Shown here: positions 11,672 through 23,381 of the stretch, piece by piece
How the letters are laid out: each line of letters starts with the position of its first letter
Numbering within the stretch: position 1 is the stretch's first letter
From: Dinochytrium kinnereticum
Taxonomy: Eukaryota; Chytridiomycota; Chytridiomycetes; Chytridiales; Chytridiaceae
DNA length: 49,800 bases
Assembly: GCA_027604005.1 (NCBI GenBank)
Contig: JADGJT010000156.1
Location: 1-49,800 of the forward strand
Direction of reading: 5' to 3'
Translations under genes and position numbers: made by a program
Notes under the pieces: generated by a model
Told to the model about the DNA's origin: nothing
What the model saw: the letters and a program-made list of their open reading frames with translations, nothing else
The model's database searches: none

Positions 11672-11765
11672 TGTGGAGAAAAGGTGGGCAAGAAGTGATT
11701 GATGTGGAAAGAGGTTATATGTTGGATGATAAAAGTGGGATGCCCGGACTCTGGGGAGATGTACC

Positions 11766-11773
11766 TTTTTATA
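11766..11773 (-). promoter_or_regulatory. TATA box of the small secreted gene
   Basis: The minus strand reads TATAAAAA, followed by GG, 95 bp before the ATG at 11671. Spacing and sequence are ideal for a strong TATA promoter, and they settle the choice of the downstream start codon, since the upstream in-frame Met codons lie beyond the TATA box. Confidence 0.75.
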
Positions 11774-12904
11774 GAAGAGGGACGCGTAAAAACATACGGC
11801 GCGTTGCTTGCAAAGAACATTTGCCCAGTCTCTCCTTATTTCACCACTTAAATTCGGAGTGTTTGTAGAAGGGACACTCGTATGCCCTTTAGAGTTCATT
11901 GTTGCACCAGAGCCTTGAAAAGGAGCAGAGGCCATATGCCCAGGGAAAACGTCTCAAGTCCTCACCGTGTGCTCATCCCAATGTGCATTTGGTGCCCAAG
12001 GCTGATCAATCCTGGGCGCTCTAATGTCGACGTACTGCCCAAGACATGCTTCCTGCTTCTTCTGCCACGTTCATCGGGATGTTTAAAGGTGTGGCGTAGA
12101 TCCAGTCTTTCATCAAACTTAAGTGAATATATCTGTACTGGGGCATTTTGAAAGTTTTAAACGCAGAAGTGCATTACTCACAGTCGCTGATGCCTTTGTA
12201 GCATAGCCATGCAGTTCTTTTTGACGACAGTGAATATCATGCAGCCTTGAATATATCATGATGCTCCATCCGAGTGAGTAGAATCTCCTGTGGTGATGTC
12301 TGGATGATGTTGAGACACAGTCGTTTGCTGAGACCTCAACCTATCCCTGGCTCCACCATCCTCCGTCAATCATCCTCGATCGCTCATGCAGCCGTCGCTC
12401 TCCCTCCCGTGCCCTCTGCCGCCGCCAGCTGCAGACTACATCCTCCCTCACCAGCCTCATGGCGGTAGTCGACCTCACCGAAAGAATAATTTTCGGAAGT
12501 TCCGAAGCGATCACCCAACAAACAAAAATTCACCAAAACAAAATAAATAGTCCCTTGCTTGAGCTTCTTCCTCTGACCTGACAGCAGCGCTCACCACCTG
12601 GCAGAGTGAGGGAGAGAGGCCATCATCCACATCCCTTCGCAGTCACCAGCGGAGACGTCCCACCTCTCTCTCACCTTGGACTCCGCATCGGAGATTGATC
12701 TAAAAAAAAGTAGGTTTGTCGCCCTTGTGAGTCTTGTCTGACATTTTTTTATTAGGAGGTGTTCAACTTCATCAGTCTGCGCGTTTTGATCCCAGCCCAG
12801 ACCCAGACCTTCAAGGACGGCCTGTCCCTGTGCTGCCACCTGCCCCCCGTCTCGCTCCTCACTAACCAAGTCTGGAATTGGAGATCGTTGAGGAATAGAG
12901 GAAG
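11774..12904. other. Divergent intergenic region
   Basis: About 1.1 kb between a minus-strand and a plus-strand gene. It must contain both promoters. Short open frames of 60-90 codons occur on both strands, but none has a recognisable domain or credible splice context. I see no RNA gene. Confidence 0.5.
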
Positions 12905-15231
12905 ATGCAACAGGGGGTGATCCGAAGCGACAGCATGAGCTCCGCTACTCTCACCAACTCTTCTTCCGGAACTTCGCTCCATCTTCAAGTCTCACCACCT
13001 CCACCGTCTGGCGTTTCAACAACGACTGCCAAAGTTCATGCTCCCCTTGATGTCATCGTCAACGCTGCCACAGCAGCAGCAGCAGCAGAACCCGCAGTCG
13101 TCATCCCATCCCCACCTCAAATCCCTCTCCCGCCTTCCACCTCTGCACAACCGCTCTTAGACTCCTTCAACATCCCGACCCATTCCAAAAACAGACGTAA
13201 ACCCGTTGACTACAAGCCTCCACCGCCGCCACCTCCTCCCTCATCTGTTCAGCATCCTGCGCCGCCACCACCTCCCCCCCCTCATCGACATTTGTTTTCG
13301 ATATTGGAGAGACACCCTAGGAGTCTTACTTCCTTTTCTGCGCATTCGGGGATGGGGGGGGAGGAGCAGCTGGCACGGGTTCGGAGGTTGACGGCAAATG
13401 ATGCCGAGATGGTTGCTGCGGAGGTTAGGAGGGAGGATAGGAGCGGGGAAGGTGAGAGGGTACGGGGGAAGTGGAGGATGAAGGGGTTTTCATTGTAAGT
13501 TTTCTTTTGCTCTATGTGATGGCCGTTTTCTTTTTCTTTGTGTAATTTTACGCTGTTGTTATTTGGTTGGGTGGATTGATGGTTTTTGAAGGGATTCTCC
13601 AATGCTGCCTTCTGGTTTTTTCCGTTTATTGATGATGTTTATGGGCTATATTATTATTTTTGGATTGGCTCAGCGTGCTTACTACCACTATTTCACTATC
13701 TGTGTCTTTTCTCTCTAACTCTCACAACATAGCTTCCCTAAATCCAAACACCAACGCAACCTCTCCACAACCTCCCAAGACTCGACCTCAACTACTCGAC
13801 CTTCAGTTCACCAAAAAATGATGCAAGCGGCCACCCGCATTGCCGACAAATTCTCCTTCCTAAACCTCAAACCTTCATCATCTTCAACCGTCACTAGTTC
13901 ATTACCGAAAACCCCCGCTGATAGGTTTCATTCCATGCCAACTATGGGCTCAAAACCTCCTAGACCCCCTGTTCCTGCGAGGTTGTTGAATGGGACTATT
14001 AGTGGGGTGCCTGAGGGGGTTAGAGACGAAGGGGGTTGGAAGGAAACTAGTGCTCGGTTTGAGAGGAGGCCGGTTGGACCTAGGGGATCGACATCAATTG
14101 AGATTGTAGGGAGGTCTAGTTTCGGGTCGATGGCAAGGAGGTTTGTTGTTTTTTTTTCGTTGTTGCGAGTTGATATGCTCTTTTCTTCCCTCTATCATTT
14201 TTTCTCTTTTTTCTTGAGCAAAACCGCAATGATTCAAGCACTTTAAGCCTTCTTCATTTTCCATTTGTTACATCCCGTTGAATTTGGCCTTCAGGCACTT
14301 CATTATTTTATAAGTAACCTATTCAACTACTCCTAATAGCTCTCTTAGTAGCGACCACCCCCTTACAGCTACGACCTCCCTACACCGGCCCCGCCCGCCA
14401 CCTCCTCTTCCTATACCCTCTTCCCCCCACTCCACCACCACTTCCTCCGTAAACCACCCTCTGATTTCTCCAGGAAGAGGCAGCACGGACGCATCTTATA
14501 GCCTTGCGATCGCCTCTTCCTCGAATGTGTCAGTGATGTCGGATGGCAATGTGTCACCCTCTGCGAGCTTAAAATGCGTTGTGGAGGATCTATCGAGACA
14601 GGTTGCGGAGTTAAAGAAGGAGTGTGAGAGTTTGAAGAAAGGGATTGTTGGCGGGGCTTCGGTCGAGAGGGAGAGTGAGAGCGAGAGGAAGGTTGAGGGA
14701 GAGGTTAAAGTGGAGGTGGAGGTAGAATCGGAAGTTGTAGGAGAAGTTTTGCACGGTGAGTTTCGACTCTTTCTATTGTTTTAGTATATTGTTTTATTTT
14801 ATAGTACCCCTTTCCCCCCCCTCCCCCCCCTTTTTTTGTTGAAACTTTTCTATAGTCTCCCATGCGATGAGTAATTGAAAATCCCTAACATCTTTCTCAG
14901 CCTCTCCCTCGCAGCCCCAATCCTCCACCGCCCCCATCACGTCAATAACCACAACAATCACCCAACCTCACCCCCTTCCCCCGACAGAGTGGCCGCGTCT
15001 GNNNNNNNNNGGCCCCGTATTGAAATGCTCCGTGAAAGGTTCAAGGAAGTCGAGAGGGAGATTCGCACTGCTCCTCACGGGGGGGCCGGGGTTGACCTTG
15101 TTCCTGGCTGTGGGTCGACTTGCTCGACTTTGTCTTCGGAGAGTTCTGTTTGGGGGGATGGAGTGGAGAGGGGCGGGCGACTTTTGGGGGGAGGCAGGCG
15201 AATGGAAAGTGGTGGGGGTGGGGTGAATTAA
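12905..15231 (+). CDS. Proline-rich coiled-coil hypothetical protein
   Basis: Four exons: 12905-13494, 13733-14140, 14340-14755 and 14915-15231, about 576 codons including the gap. The N-terminal third has polyproline runs (PPPPPPPP) and Ala/Ser/Thr-rich sequence, the middle is Ser/Pro-rich, and a short heptad-like helix near 400-420 (VEDLSRQVAELKKECESLKK) is followed by a Glu/Val repeat. A second charged helix (IEMLRERFKEVEREI) lies after the gap. The architecture suggests a scaffold or cytoskeletal adaptor, but no named domain is seen. Exons 1-3 join cleanly. Exon 4 has two candidate acceptors (after 14900 or after 14914); only the second keeps frame across the nine Ns as given. Confidence 0.6.
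15002..15010. other. Assembly gap (9 N)
   Basis: Nine Ns interrupt the last exon of the proline-rich gene. The true length is unknown, so the frame across this point is uncertain. Confidence 0.95.
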
Positions 15232-16046
15232 GGGGTTGCAATTTGGTATTTTTTTTTGCTAGACTTACAATACTTATGAGATAATGGGTGGTTGTTTTTT
15301 TTTTAGACGGGGCATGAATTGCTAGCATGGAATGTGTGATAATTATCCGACCTTTTTTTAGCTGCTTTTTTTATGAAGGGCGATTTCTTTCTTTCTTTTT
15401 TGTTGGCTTCCTTGTGTTTCTTATCTTTTCGGTCTTAAAGATGTTTTCGGGTGGCTTTGGTTCTTTCGCGATTTAATTTCTCTCTTCTATATTATTTCTC
15501 TTGCCTCTCTTCTTTTGATGACGGTTGTTTTAATTTTGCTTCTTTTTTTTCCTTCGCATACCATGCCTTTAGGTGGAGCTGTGTTACATCTCGCTCTACT
15601 TCCAATTTACGAAAGAAAAGATGATGATTTACTTCATAGAATTGTGTGCCCATCTAAAGTGTTGAAGATCCCATTTTTGCTAGAAACTTCAGCTCTTCTC
15701 TCCCACATTTGACTGAATTGGGCGCTGAGGCTCGTCAATGATTTTGGGCTTGATCCACTTGTTTTTCTTTCTTGTTATTATGTAGTATGTACTAATATTT
15801 TTTGGCGAAAGGAGAATAAATGTGATGTTTTCCTTCAAATGGGGGATTTTAGGTTTGACATTTTATTTTTTCAGTTATCGGCAAATAAATCATTGAGAAA
15901 GATAATGGGGTTGTGAAGGAACTTCGTTTACCAAAATTATATAATATATATACTGTGTCGTTTCCTCAGAGTAGGAATTCACTTACAACGATTTAGATTG
16001 GCTAAAATGCACCAAGAATCGGACCTAAGCATCAACGAGGCTTTTT
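15232..16046. other. Convergent spacer
   Basis: About 0.8 kb between convergent genes. It is T-rich next to the plus-strand stop and AT-rich further right. A 65-codon frame near 15515 has no recognisable features. No gene is supported. Confidence 0.5.
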
Positions 16047-18820
16047 TCAACACTCCGAAGGCACCTTGAATGAATCCACGTAGTCCCTCGCATCTATCCC
16101 CAAACCTCGTTTTGCAAAACCCCTCCAGATCTCACAGAAATTGACCCCACCAAATAGAACACGATCGGCTTGAATGAAAGCGTCTATTGCCGTCACGAAA
16201 CTAGGGTTACAATTCTGCAATTTCAAACCCTCTACCTAGCATCTCATGAACGCGATATTCCCCGCCCTTGTCGAGCCTCTCAATAAGTCCCGCTCAAACC
16301 TCCCAGATTTATCAACCATGTTCCAATAAACTTCATAAAGCATTGTCGACCATATCTCGCCACCTAGATAAATGTTGGTGGGATCTGCAAGGAGGTTGGA
16401 GTACCTCCGTGGAGAGGTTGTAAGAGATGTTGAGTATGGGACTGCTCGAGCCCCAATGGTGGGATTGTTGAAGACGTATGCGCCTATTACTCGGTTGGTT
16501 TGACGGGTCATGGTGGAGTCCATAGATGACCACCAAGCTACCGTATCTGACCATCCTTCACCGAGACCGCGGGATTGGGGCGTTTGAAGGCAGTTAGCGT
16601 TACCGCTGCCACCTGTTACAAACATGTTAATTCATTAAAAAAAAGCCTGTTCTTCAGAAATGTAAAACGCATAAAATAATTGTAATGAAAGCCTACCCTT
16701 ACCTGTAAGCCGATTCGTCATCCCATGAGTAAGCTCATGAATAGTCAAACCATTATCCATGGCGCCATCCCTTCTCGGCGTTGTAAAAGTAAACAAAAAC
16801 AGATTCATAGTTCCAGACTGACCATCCGGAGGCGAGAAGAAATTCGCATTATTGAACCCTTTCGAGCTCTGAACATTCGCATTCACTCGACCATTACCTT
16901 TCCCACCCTTCCCAAAATTATTCACCTGGAAATTCCCAGCTGACTCCGTGAAACCGTACCGATACATGATGTCATGGAACATATTGGTCATGTAGAAAAC
17001 TTGGGCAACCGATGCGGCTTTTTGGGGGAGGGGATCTTGGGTTATGTCATAGGGGTTATCAAAGCGACCGGATGTTGAGAGAAGGATCGAGCTATCGCGG
17101 TCTAGAGCACGGACGTTGTTGCCGACACTTTGGTATTCGTTTTGGAAAAGAGTTCCTGTCCAACCATTTGGGGAAGATTCAGGGTCTGAGGGATCTTGGA
17201 GGATTTGCTGGCTATCTTGGATATTCGATTTTGTAAAGGGGATGATGTTGTAGGATGGGGGAGGCGGAGGGGAACGAATGGATGTCGTTGCTGCCCTTAC
17301 TGTAGTGGTTGTGGTTGCGATTGGAGGTTTCGTAGTGATAGAAGTTCTAGTTATTGAGGTAGTAGATATGGTCGTCGTCGGAATTTGAGTTGTGGATCGC
17401 GGTATTGTGATTGAGGAGGTTCTAATTACTAAGGTTGACGCCGGAGTTCCTGTCGTCATAGGTATCTTCGCTGCCGATGAAACTGATAAAATTGTTATGG
17501 TGGATGTGCTCTTCATAAGGCTAGTTGTCACAGCAGTTAGACGTCCCGTTATGCTTGTTGTCTTTGTACTACTAGAGTTTAAAGTGGTTGCTGTTCGAGT
17601 CATGGTTGAAAGGCCTTCGACGGGTGCGGAAGAAGTTACAGGGAATCCCGACACAGGGCCTGTAGAAAACATCCTTGTCGCACTTATCACTACATTTCCA
17701 CTGGTAGGAACGTCTTGTAAGGTAGCGGTCGACGTAGCGGGTACTTCAGGAATGATTTTTAAACCGGAAGTAGCACGACCTTCATCCGTTGATTGGGTAG
17801 TGAAAATGAAGGTTGATCCCGTTTCAGATTCAGAAGAGCTTCCTTCTCGCGATTTTGTTGTGTCTGTTTTAATGGTGGTAGTATCCGGTTTAGTGATTAC
17901 AGATTTCGACACAGCTTCTCTTTCAGAGACTGGGGAGCGTTCCGCACTGGAAGATTCAGCAGTGCCCGTAGGAATCGCACTAATGCGATGGATGGCTTCA
18001 TCTCCGCCTAGGTTTGGCCAAACCGCTTCCGAGAAAGGCTCAGAGGGCGAAGATGGAGCTCTTGTTGATTGAAGAGCTAAACTTCCGTGTTCAAGTGTGC
18101 GTGGCAAACCCATTACTGATACTGAATTTAGAGTAGACCGCATAGTAGTGAAAATCGTCTCTGATGATAAAGGAATGGCTGAGAGCAGTCAGCAGATAAA
18201 TAAAAATGTAATTATCACAGACCTGCTGGTTGGATTAAAGTGGAGGTCCTTTGGTTATCTGCTTTCCTATTCTCATTATTGGTCGGACTCAGAGAAGTCG
18301 TGGTCGAGAAATCCAGTATTTGACTTATTACAACGTTAAGCCCATTGTACATTTCCGACATATGAATGTGAGATATACCGTTGTCAGAAGAGAAGGCTCT
18401 TTTAATCATACATTAGCGTCGAGGTCAAAGCATCAATAATAAACAAGCTTAAATTTATTATACCACTTGGTTGAGAGCAAAAGAAAGAAGGATGAAATAT
18501 CTTACTGGCTGATTACTTTTAATGACTCTGAGCGAATGTTAGACATCTCTGCAACATATTCCTTTGCGACATCAGCAGGTTGAAGACCATCTAATCATCA
18601 AAATCGAATGAGAAAAGCTCTCATTTATTTCAACTTTCTCACCTCCGTTCGCACCGGGTGCAGCAAAACCTGGGGCATAAATTCCAGGTCCAAACAGCGC
18701 ATCCGGAATGAATAGACTAGGAAGACTTATAGGTTCAGATGCCAAAGACGGAAAAGCCGATGCCATGCAGAAGACAAAACAGGAGATGGAGGCTCCAGCC
18801 AGCGCGAGCCTCTGGCCCAT
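16047..18820 (-). pseudogene. M36 fungalysin-like gene with in-frame stop and decayed prodomain
   Basis: Exons on the minus strand: 18820-18643, 18590-18506, 18398-18223, 18178-16703 and 16612-16236, ending at TAG (763 residues). The same frame then continues for 62 conserved codons to a natural TGA at 16049-16047. A signal peptide starts MGQRLALAGASISC. A short FTP-like stretch (NGISHIHMSEMYNG) aligns with the two intact M36 genes to the right, but the following PepSY-like prodomain is replaced by about 300 residues rich in Ser/Thr. The catalytic domain keeps HELTH (627-631) and GLGEGWSD. The TAG stands where the paralogs have Leu or Val in FENLVDG/MQAVVDG. All splice sites look intact, so the stop is the only clear lesion. 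It could be a recent pseudogene, a truncated active form or a sequencing error. Confidence 0.75.
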
Positions 18821-19489
18821 TACTTAGAGAGTGGCAAGTTTCAGGAAGTTAGAGATATTTCCTTTTTTTTCCTCGCTCCGGACTGCATCTTAGATCAACG
18901 TTGGGGTGGATAGAAATTGAGGTTCTAGAAAGTGGTCGAGTCCAATCACATCAAGTCTAGCTTAACACTTTTCAAGACGAAAAAGGCTACATTCTTGCAC
19001 AGCCGTCAAGCCTTACTTTAACAAAGATGCTGCTGCAAGATTTCACTAAAGCTGCAAGATAGTTATGGTCGGACGGTACAAGAAGGCCTCATTTAGTTCA
19101 ATAGTTAACTCTACATCAATGATGTCTCGTTGAATATATATAACCTTTCCAAAAAATATTGCTGAAGTGCCAATGTGCCGAAGCTTCCTATATGTCAATA
19201 AACCTCAAAAGCTGTGAGGGGCCGTTCAGTCCCGCAGAGTGCATGCTTGCAGAAGCCTGAACACCATCCCCTCGGCCCCTCCACAGCAAGAGCATCCGGC
19301 ATGCACTGCGCATAGCTTCAGTACTTAACCTGATCGCATCCATGATTGTAAACGCGCAGTTGAGCAAAAGTCGCAGCGCAGTCGCATCCACCGCATCCAC
19401 CATCAGATTGGCAGAACTGCACACTTCGAATCCATTTCCTTTTCATTTTTTCTTGTTTGTACGGTAGATTGTCATCCAATCTGCCGACG
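18821..19489. other. Divergent intergenic region
   Basis: About 670 bp between the start of the minus-strand M36-like gene and the plus-strand small gene. It should carry both promoters. No TATA box comparable to those of the intact M36 genes was found near 18820, consistent with decay. No ORF is supported. Confidence 0.45.
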
Positions 19490-19920
19490 ATGAAGGAAAA
19501 TTCTGACCCCCCTGCCGCTATGCCCAAGATGCTGTTTCTGGAGACGGTGCGGCATGCCATCCTCAGCATCGCCGTCGCAGGGATGGAGGCCCTGGAGAAG
19601 ACGCCTGGGGCTGACGAGACGGCCTCGCAGGGGAATGGCTCGGCCTTGGGGCATGCTGTGGCACCCAAGGGTACGACTGATATTTCCCCTGAAGATGTGA
19701 GTACCTCTCCCCGTCATCCAGTTCGTTTCTGGTGGTGTGAGAGTAGCAACATAAACCCTTTTAAAGTTTATACTTTGCTGATACAATCGCTCTAACCATT
19801 TATTTGACCTGTGCAATGGACCAGTTGACGAATACTGTTGAAGGTGTTGAGCTGGATAGCTCATCGGCCACATCCACATTAAAAAACGTCGAAACAATGA
19901 GGCAGGTGTTGAGGAATTGA
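19490..19920 (+). CDS. Small hypothetical two-exon protein
   Basis: Exons 19490-19696 and 19825-19920 join in phase 0 with donor gtgagt and acceptor ccag, giving 100 residues. The N-terminal part contains a hydrophobic amphipathic helix (LFLETVRHAILSIAVAGM); the rest is polar and Ser/Thr/Glu-rich. The first ATG in the frame was used as start. No family is recognised. It ends 150 bp before the F-box gene on the same strand. The clean splice junction and matching phase are the main evidence that it is real. Confidence 0.5.
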
Positions 19921-20070
19921 TTTTTTTTTTATAATCGGGACTCGCCAGTGTTGAGATCTTTTTGTTTTTAACCCTTCCAGTCTAATATTTTAATTCACAT
20001 TCCCTCCACTACATGCATTCTATTTTTCTCTCACTCTCTTCCATCGTAATATTTCAGCAATGGAGAAGCT

Positions 20071-23044
20071 ATGTCGGTGACATCGGAAGTCGGACTGTCG
20101 TTAAGAAAAGCCATGTCAGAGAACAAGACCAACACAATACCCCACGAGGTTTTAAACCTAATATTTTCCTTCGTCGACTTGAACTCGACACTGTATTCCT
20201 GCGCGTTAACTTGCAAGTGGTGGTCTAATATCGCTATTGCCACACTCTGGGAGGATGTATCGTTAACTACCGAAGTTGATTTTCAAAGGTTTACGAGGTA
20301 GGCATTTCTCAGACGGCGCATCCCTTTAAATACATTGTTTTTTGACTCGAACTTTTCATAGATGCATGATATACAGTGCATCTCGATTCAATCCATCTTT
20401 GGAGACCTTGTACAAGATATCTCTGCAGGAGATAACTAAACCGGCTGCAACAGCTTCACCTGCATCTAACGCCTTGGTAAACGTACCAGTTGATGGAGCG
20501 ATCCAAGACGAAAGGTCCTCCGTAACATCTTCTCTTCCGGCCACGGGTGGTGGCCTTGTGCAATCTATAATGAACCTTGCCGGCTCTCTGAGCTCGGTAG
20601 CTTCTCACCTTGCTCTACCATCCCTTCCATTATCCCCTGCCACCGACACACCCTCGCAAGATATCTTTCCTATGGTAATCACTCCGGATGCAACAGTGGG
20701 ACAGGCAACTTCGTACTCGTTTTTCTCTACAGAGTCGCCAGTGGCCGTGAAAGAGGAAAGAGGCGGCGCCTCATCCGTAACGACATTCTTGAAAGAATAC
20801 ATGGAAAGGGAGGCGAAAGAATCTGCCAGGGTTGCTGCGGAGATGCTTCCAACGCAACAAGCGGTTGAGGCGCTCTTGCAAAAAATTTTAGAGGATGCGA
20901 CTTCTACCAGGCTCAGTATCATCCCAGGCCACCTAAGGCCTTCTCTCTTTCTATTTCCTGCTGCTGTGGGGATTACGGCATCGACCGGAGGTACACCTTT
21001 AAATTCCCAACTTCTCCCATGGATACGATCCCTGACTGGGTCCTTATCTCCTGACTCTTTGGAGTTTCCCTCCGCTGTTGCTGCAGCATCTCTCGCAGCA
21101 GCTTCAAGTGCATCTGCTGCATCGAATGGCGAAGCGGTTGCCCCCTCGACGTCGGATGTGCCATCTAACAATTTATTGTCTTATGTTGGGCTTGGAAGTT
21201 TAGTAAAACGGCTTTCTCTTCCTACTCTGGAAGCAAGGGTTCCTTTGCTTGCCGTGTTAAATCCATTGCTTACAAATCTTGCTTGGTAGGTGAAGAGTCT
21301 TCAGTTTTTTTTTCACTTTTTTTAAGTAGTAAACCTCTAACCTGATCTCAAAGCTTACGGTTTCATCATATACACACAGAAGAAGGGCAAAAGACACCCC
21401 TAAGCAGAGATCTTCTTTCAACCCTTGCCCCGCTAATTGGTATGGTTGATTCTGTCGCCATCGAGGATGCAAATGAGGGATGCTGGCCTGAGATTTGCTT
21501 GGTCCTGCAAACATGGGGTTCAAAACTTAAGAACTTAAACATTGAGGCCGTGGGAAACATGGATGCTTTTGATAGTCCTGAGGATCTTGAACCCGTTTTT
21601 ATGAGGGTGCCGTCGCTGGAGTTCCTTAGATTGGACGGGATCCCCATCGGTACCAATTCGGCTATTTACAATTTGGCAACGTATTGCCGGAATCTTAGGG
21701 TCCTCACTCTCGACTATTGCCTCGAGATTTCTATGGGTACCCTCCCGATTGTGTGGAATGGCTGTGAGAATCTCAATTTCCTGGGGCTTGCGGGGATCGT
21801 GGGAGACCAGGAGCTTCCCGGATCCCTTCAAACTCACCATAACCTCCGAACGCTTCGACTTGTTGATTGCGACGTCAGTGATGCGACCTTTCAAGAGGTT
21901 GCCCGGCGGGCGCCGTCTCTTGAAATGATTAGAATCGTGTTTGAGGATGACAATTGTGATGGGATTCTCGCTGTTAGCTCGGAGCTTTCGGATGCCACCC
22001 TGCTCGCCTTTGCAAATCCCCAAACGATGGCCAGCAGGTGCCTATCAACGTTAGCGCTTACAAGGTGCCCGAGGATGTCAGCTGGCGCTCTTGCTAGAGC
22101 CCTTGCGGCAGGTCCCATCACAAAACTAGACTTACATAAGGATCCTGATTGCACACTGGGGGGTCTTGATGATAGTTTTATTCTTGAGCTGGCTGATCAC
22201 TTGAGTGGAGTTCGCGTACTGCATCTGTACGGACAGGTGCGTATTATTTGTCCCCCCCCCCCCGTTTTTTTTATTGGTTATTCATCATAAGCATATCAAC
22301 GTCTAAATGTCTTTTTCCTCTTATCAACAGAGTGCTTTGACAGATTCCGCGATAAGCTCCGTTTTCAGCAATCGAGCTACACAAGCTCTTGAAAGTCTAT
22401 GCTTGAACAATACCCTCGTTACCCCGCTTACCCTCCACACCATCTTCAGGAACTGCCGCCGTCTTCGAGCCTTAAGCGTTATCGATTGCCCAAACCTTAC
22501 CTCTATTGACCTTCGTTTCCTTCTCTACCGTTCTGGTGTTCGGTCGAAAACCCTTGAGAATTTCTACACGTCGATAGACTTGACTCGGGATGACCTCGAG
22601 CCTCGCCGACCGGATCTACCTCCGCCGCTTTCGGCCTTGGTGAACGTTGAGGCGGGATATGAGGCCTATGTTGAGGAGATTCCGGGGGCTGTAGAGGCTG
22701 CAATGGAGGCTGCGAAAGAGGCGGCTAACGAGGTACCCAAGGAGGATATACCTATTGAGGATACTACTCCAGTCCTTCCTTCGGGTCTGGCACCGTCTTC
22801 GTCGGTAGACCATACTGCACAGACCTTACCCTCGACCTCCAATGCGCTTTTGCTCTCTATGACTATTGGAGGGGAAGAGGCGCCGGTTATGGTTGAGCAG
22901 GCGCGAAAGGACCCGCCGATCTACCGGGTTCCGGCATTTGTCAAGGATGAGGATCGTTGGTTTGTTGATGAGGGATTAGATATTTTGTCGTTGTGGGAGG
23001 GGGCTGTAAAGAGGTCTATGGGGCCTGGAAAGCAGTGGATTTAG
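20071..23044 (+). CDS. F-box / leucine-rich repeat protein
   Basis: Four exons: 20071-20297, 20362-21285, 21405-22236 and 22331-23044, about 898 residues. Residues 24-65 form an F-box (IPHEVLNLIFSFVD, then SCALTCKWWSNIAIATLWEDV), which docks to Skp1 in SCF ubiquitin ligases. A long Ala/Ser/Thr-rich middle follows, then irregular LRRs of the F-box/LRR type (LRVLTLDYCLEI, NLRTLRLVDCDVSDATF, ALRCP-like turns, LRALSVIDCPNLTSIDL) that would bind substrates. The C-terminus has a Glu/Ala segment and ends near the predicted stop ESSKQWI-like, Trp-Ile. The exon 2/3 junction is the weakest: donor gtaggt at 21286 with acceptor ctaag at 21403-21404 preserves frame, while the stronger-looking acacacag site at 21378-21379 would create a stop. 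Confidence 0.75.
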
Positions 23045-23381
23045 ACTCTTTTTTGTTACGTTATAACCGTTTGTTTGCTCACTGCATTTTCTTTTTCTTT
23101 GGTTTCTACATACAAATAACATTTGCATTCGTTACTGTTAATGGGAGTTTATTGTGTGTTGGTGGAGAGGTGAAAGCATTGGCCAATAGCAATTCCTATC
23201 GATTTGCCTCAATTGCAAATGCTCAAAAGTAATTACCAGCTCATTTGATATCCGAAGCACTCGACACTATAAAGGAAAAGTAATGATTGCATTTGAGTTT
23301 GTATTTACTTGCTGATAATGGGAATGATATACATAGGTACATTTTGAGGTATTTGAAGCTCCAGGCTTCACCATTGACTCT
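23045..23381. other. Convergent spacer
   Basis: A spacer of 337 bp between the stop of the F-box gene and the stop of the minus-strand repeat protein. It is AT-rich. I see only 3' flanks here. Confidence 0.5.

Noticed and set aside
12274..12468. Small plus-strand ORF
   Set aside because: Short, with no domain, no TATA box and no splice partner.
16236..16238. TAG as a reassigned Leu codon
   Set aside because: UAG codes Leu in some chytrid mitochondria, but other nuclear genes here end in TAG (for example at 8447-8449 and 45646-45648), so nuclear reassignment is not supported.
17392..18072. Long plus-strand frame opposite the M36-like gene
   Set aside because: It is the complement of the Ser/Thr-rich exon; the absence of stops follows from that composition, and the minus strand has signal peptide, splice sites and the HELTH motif.
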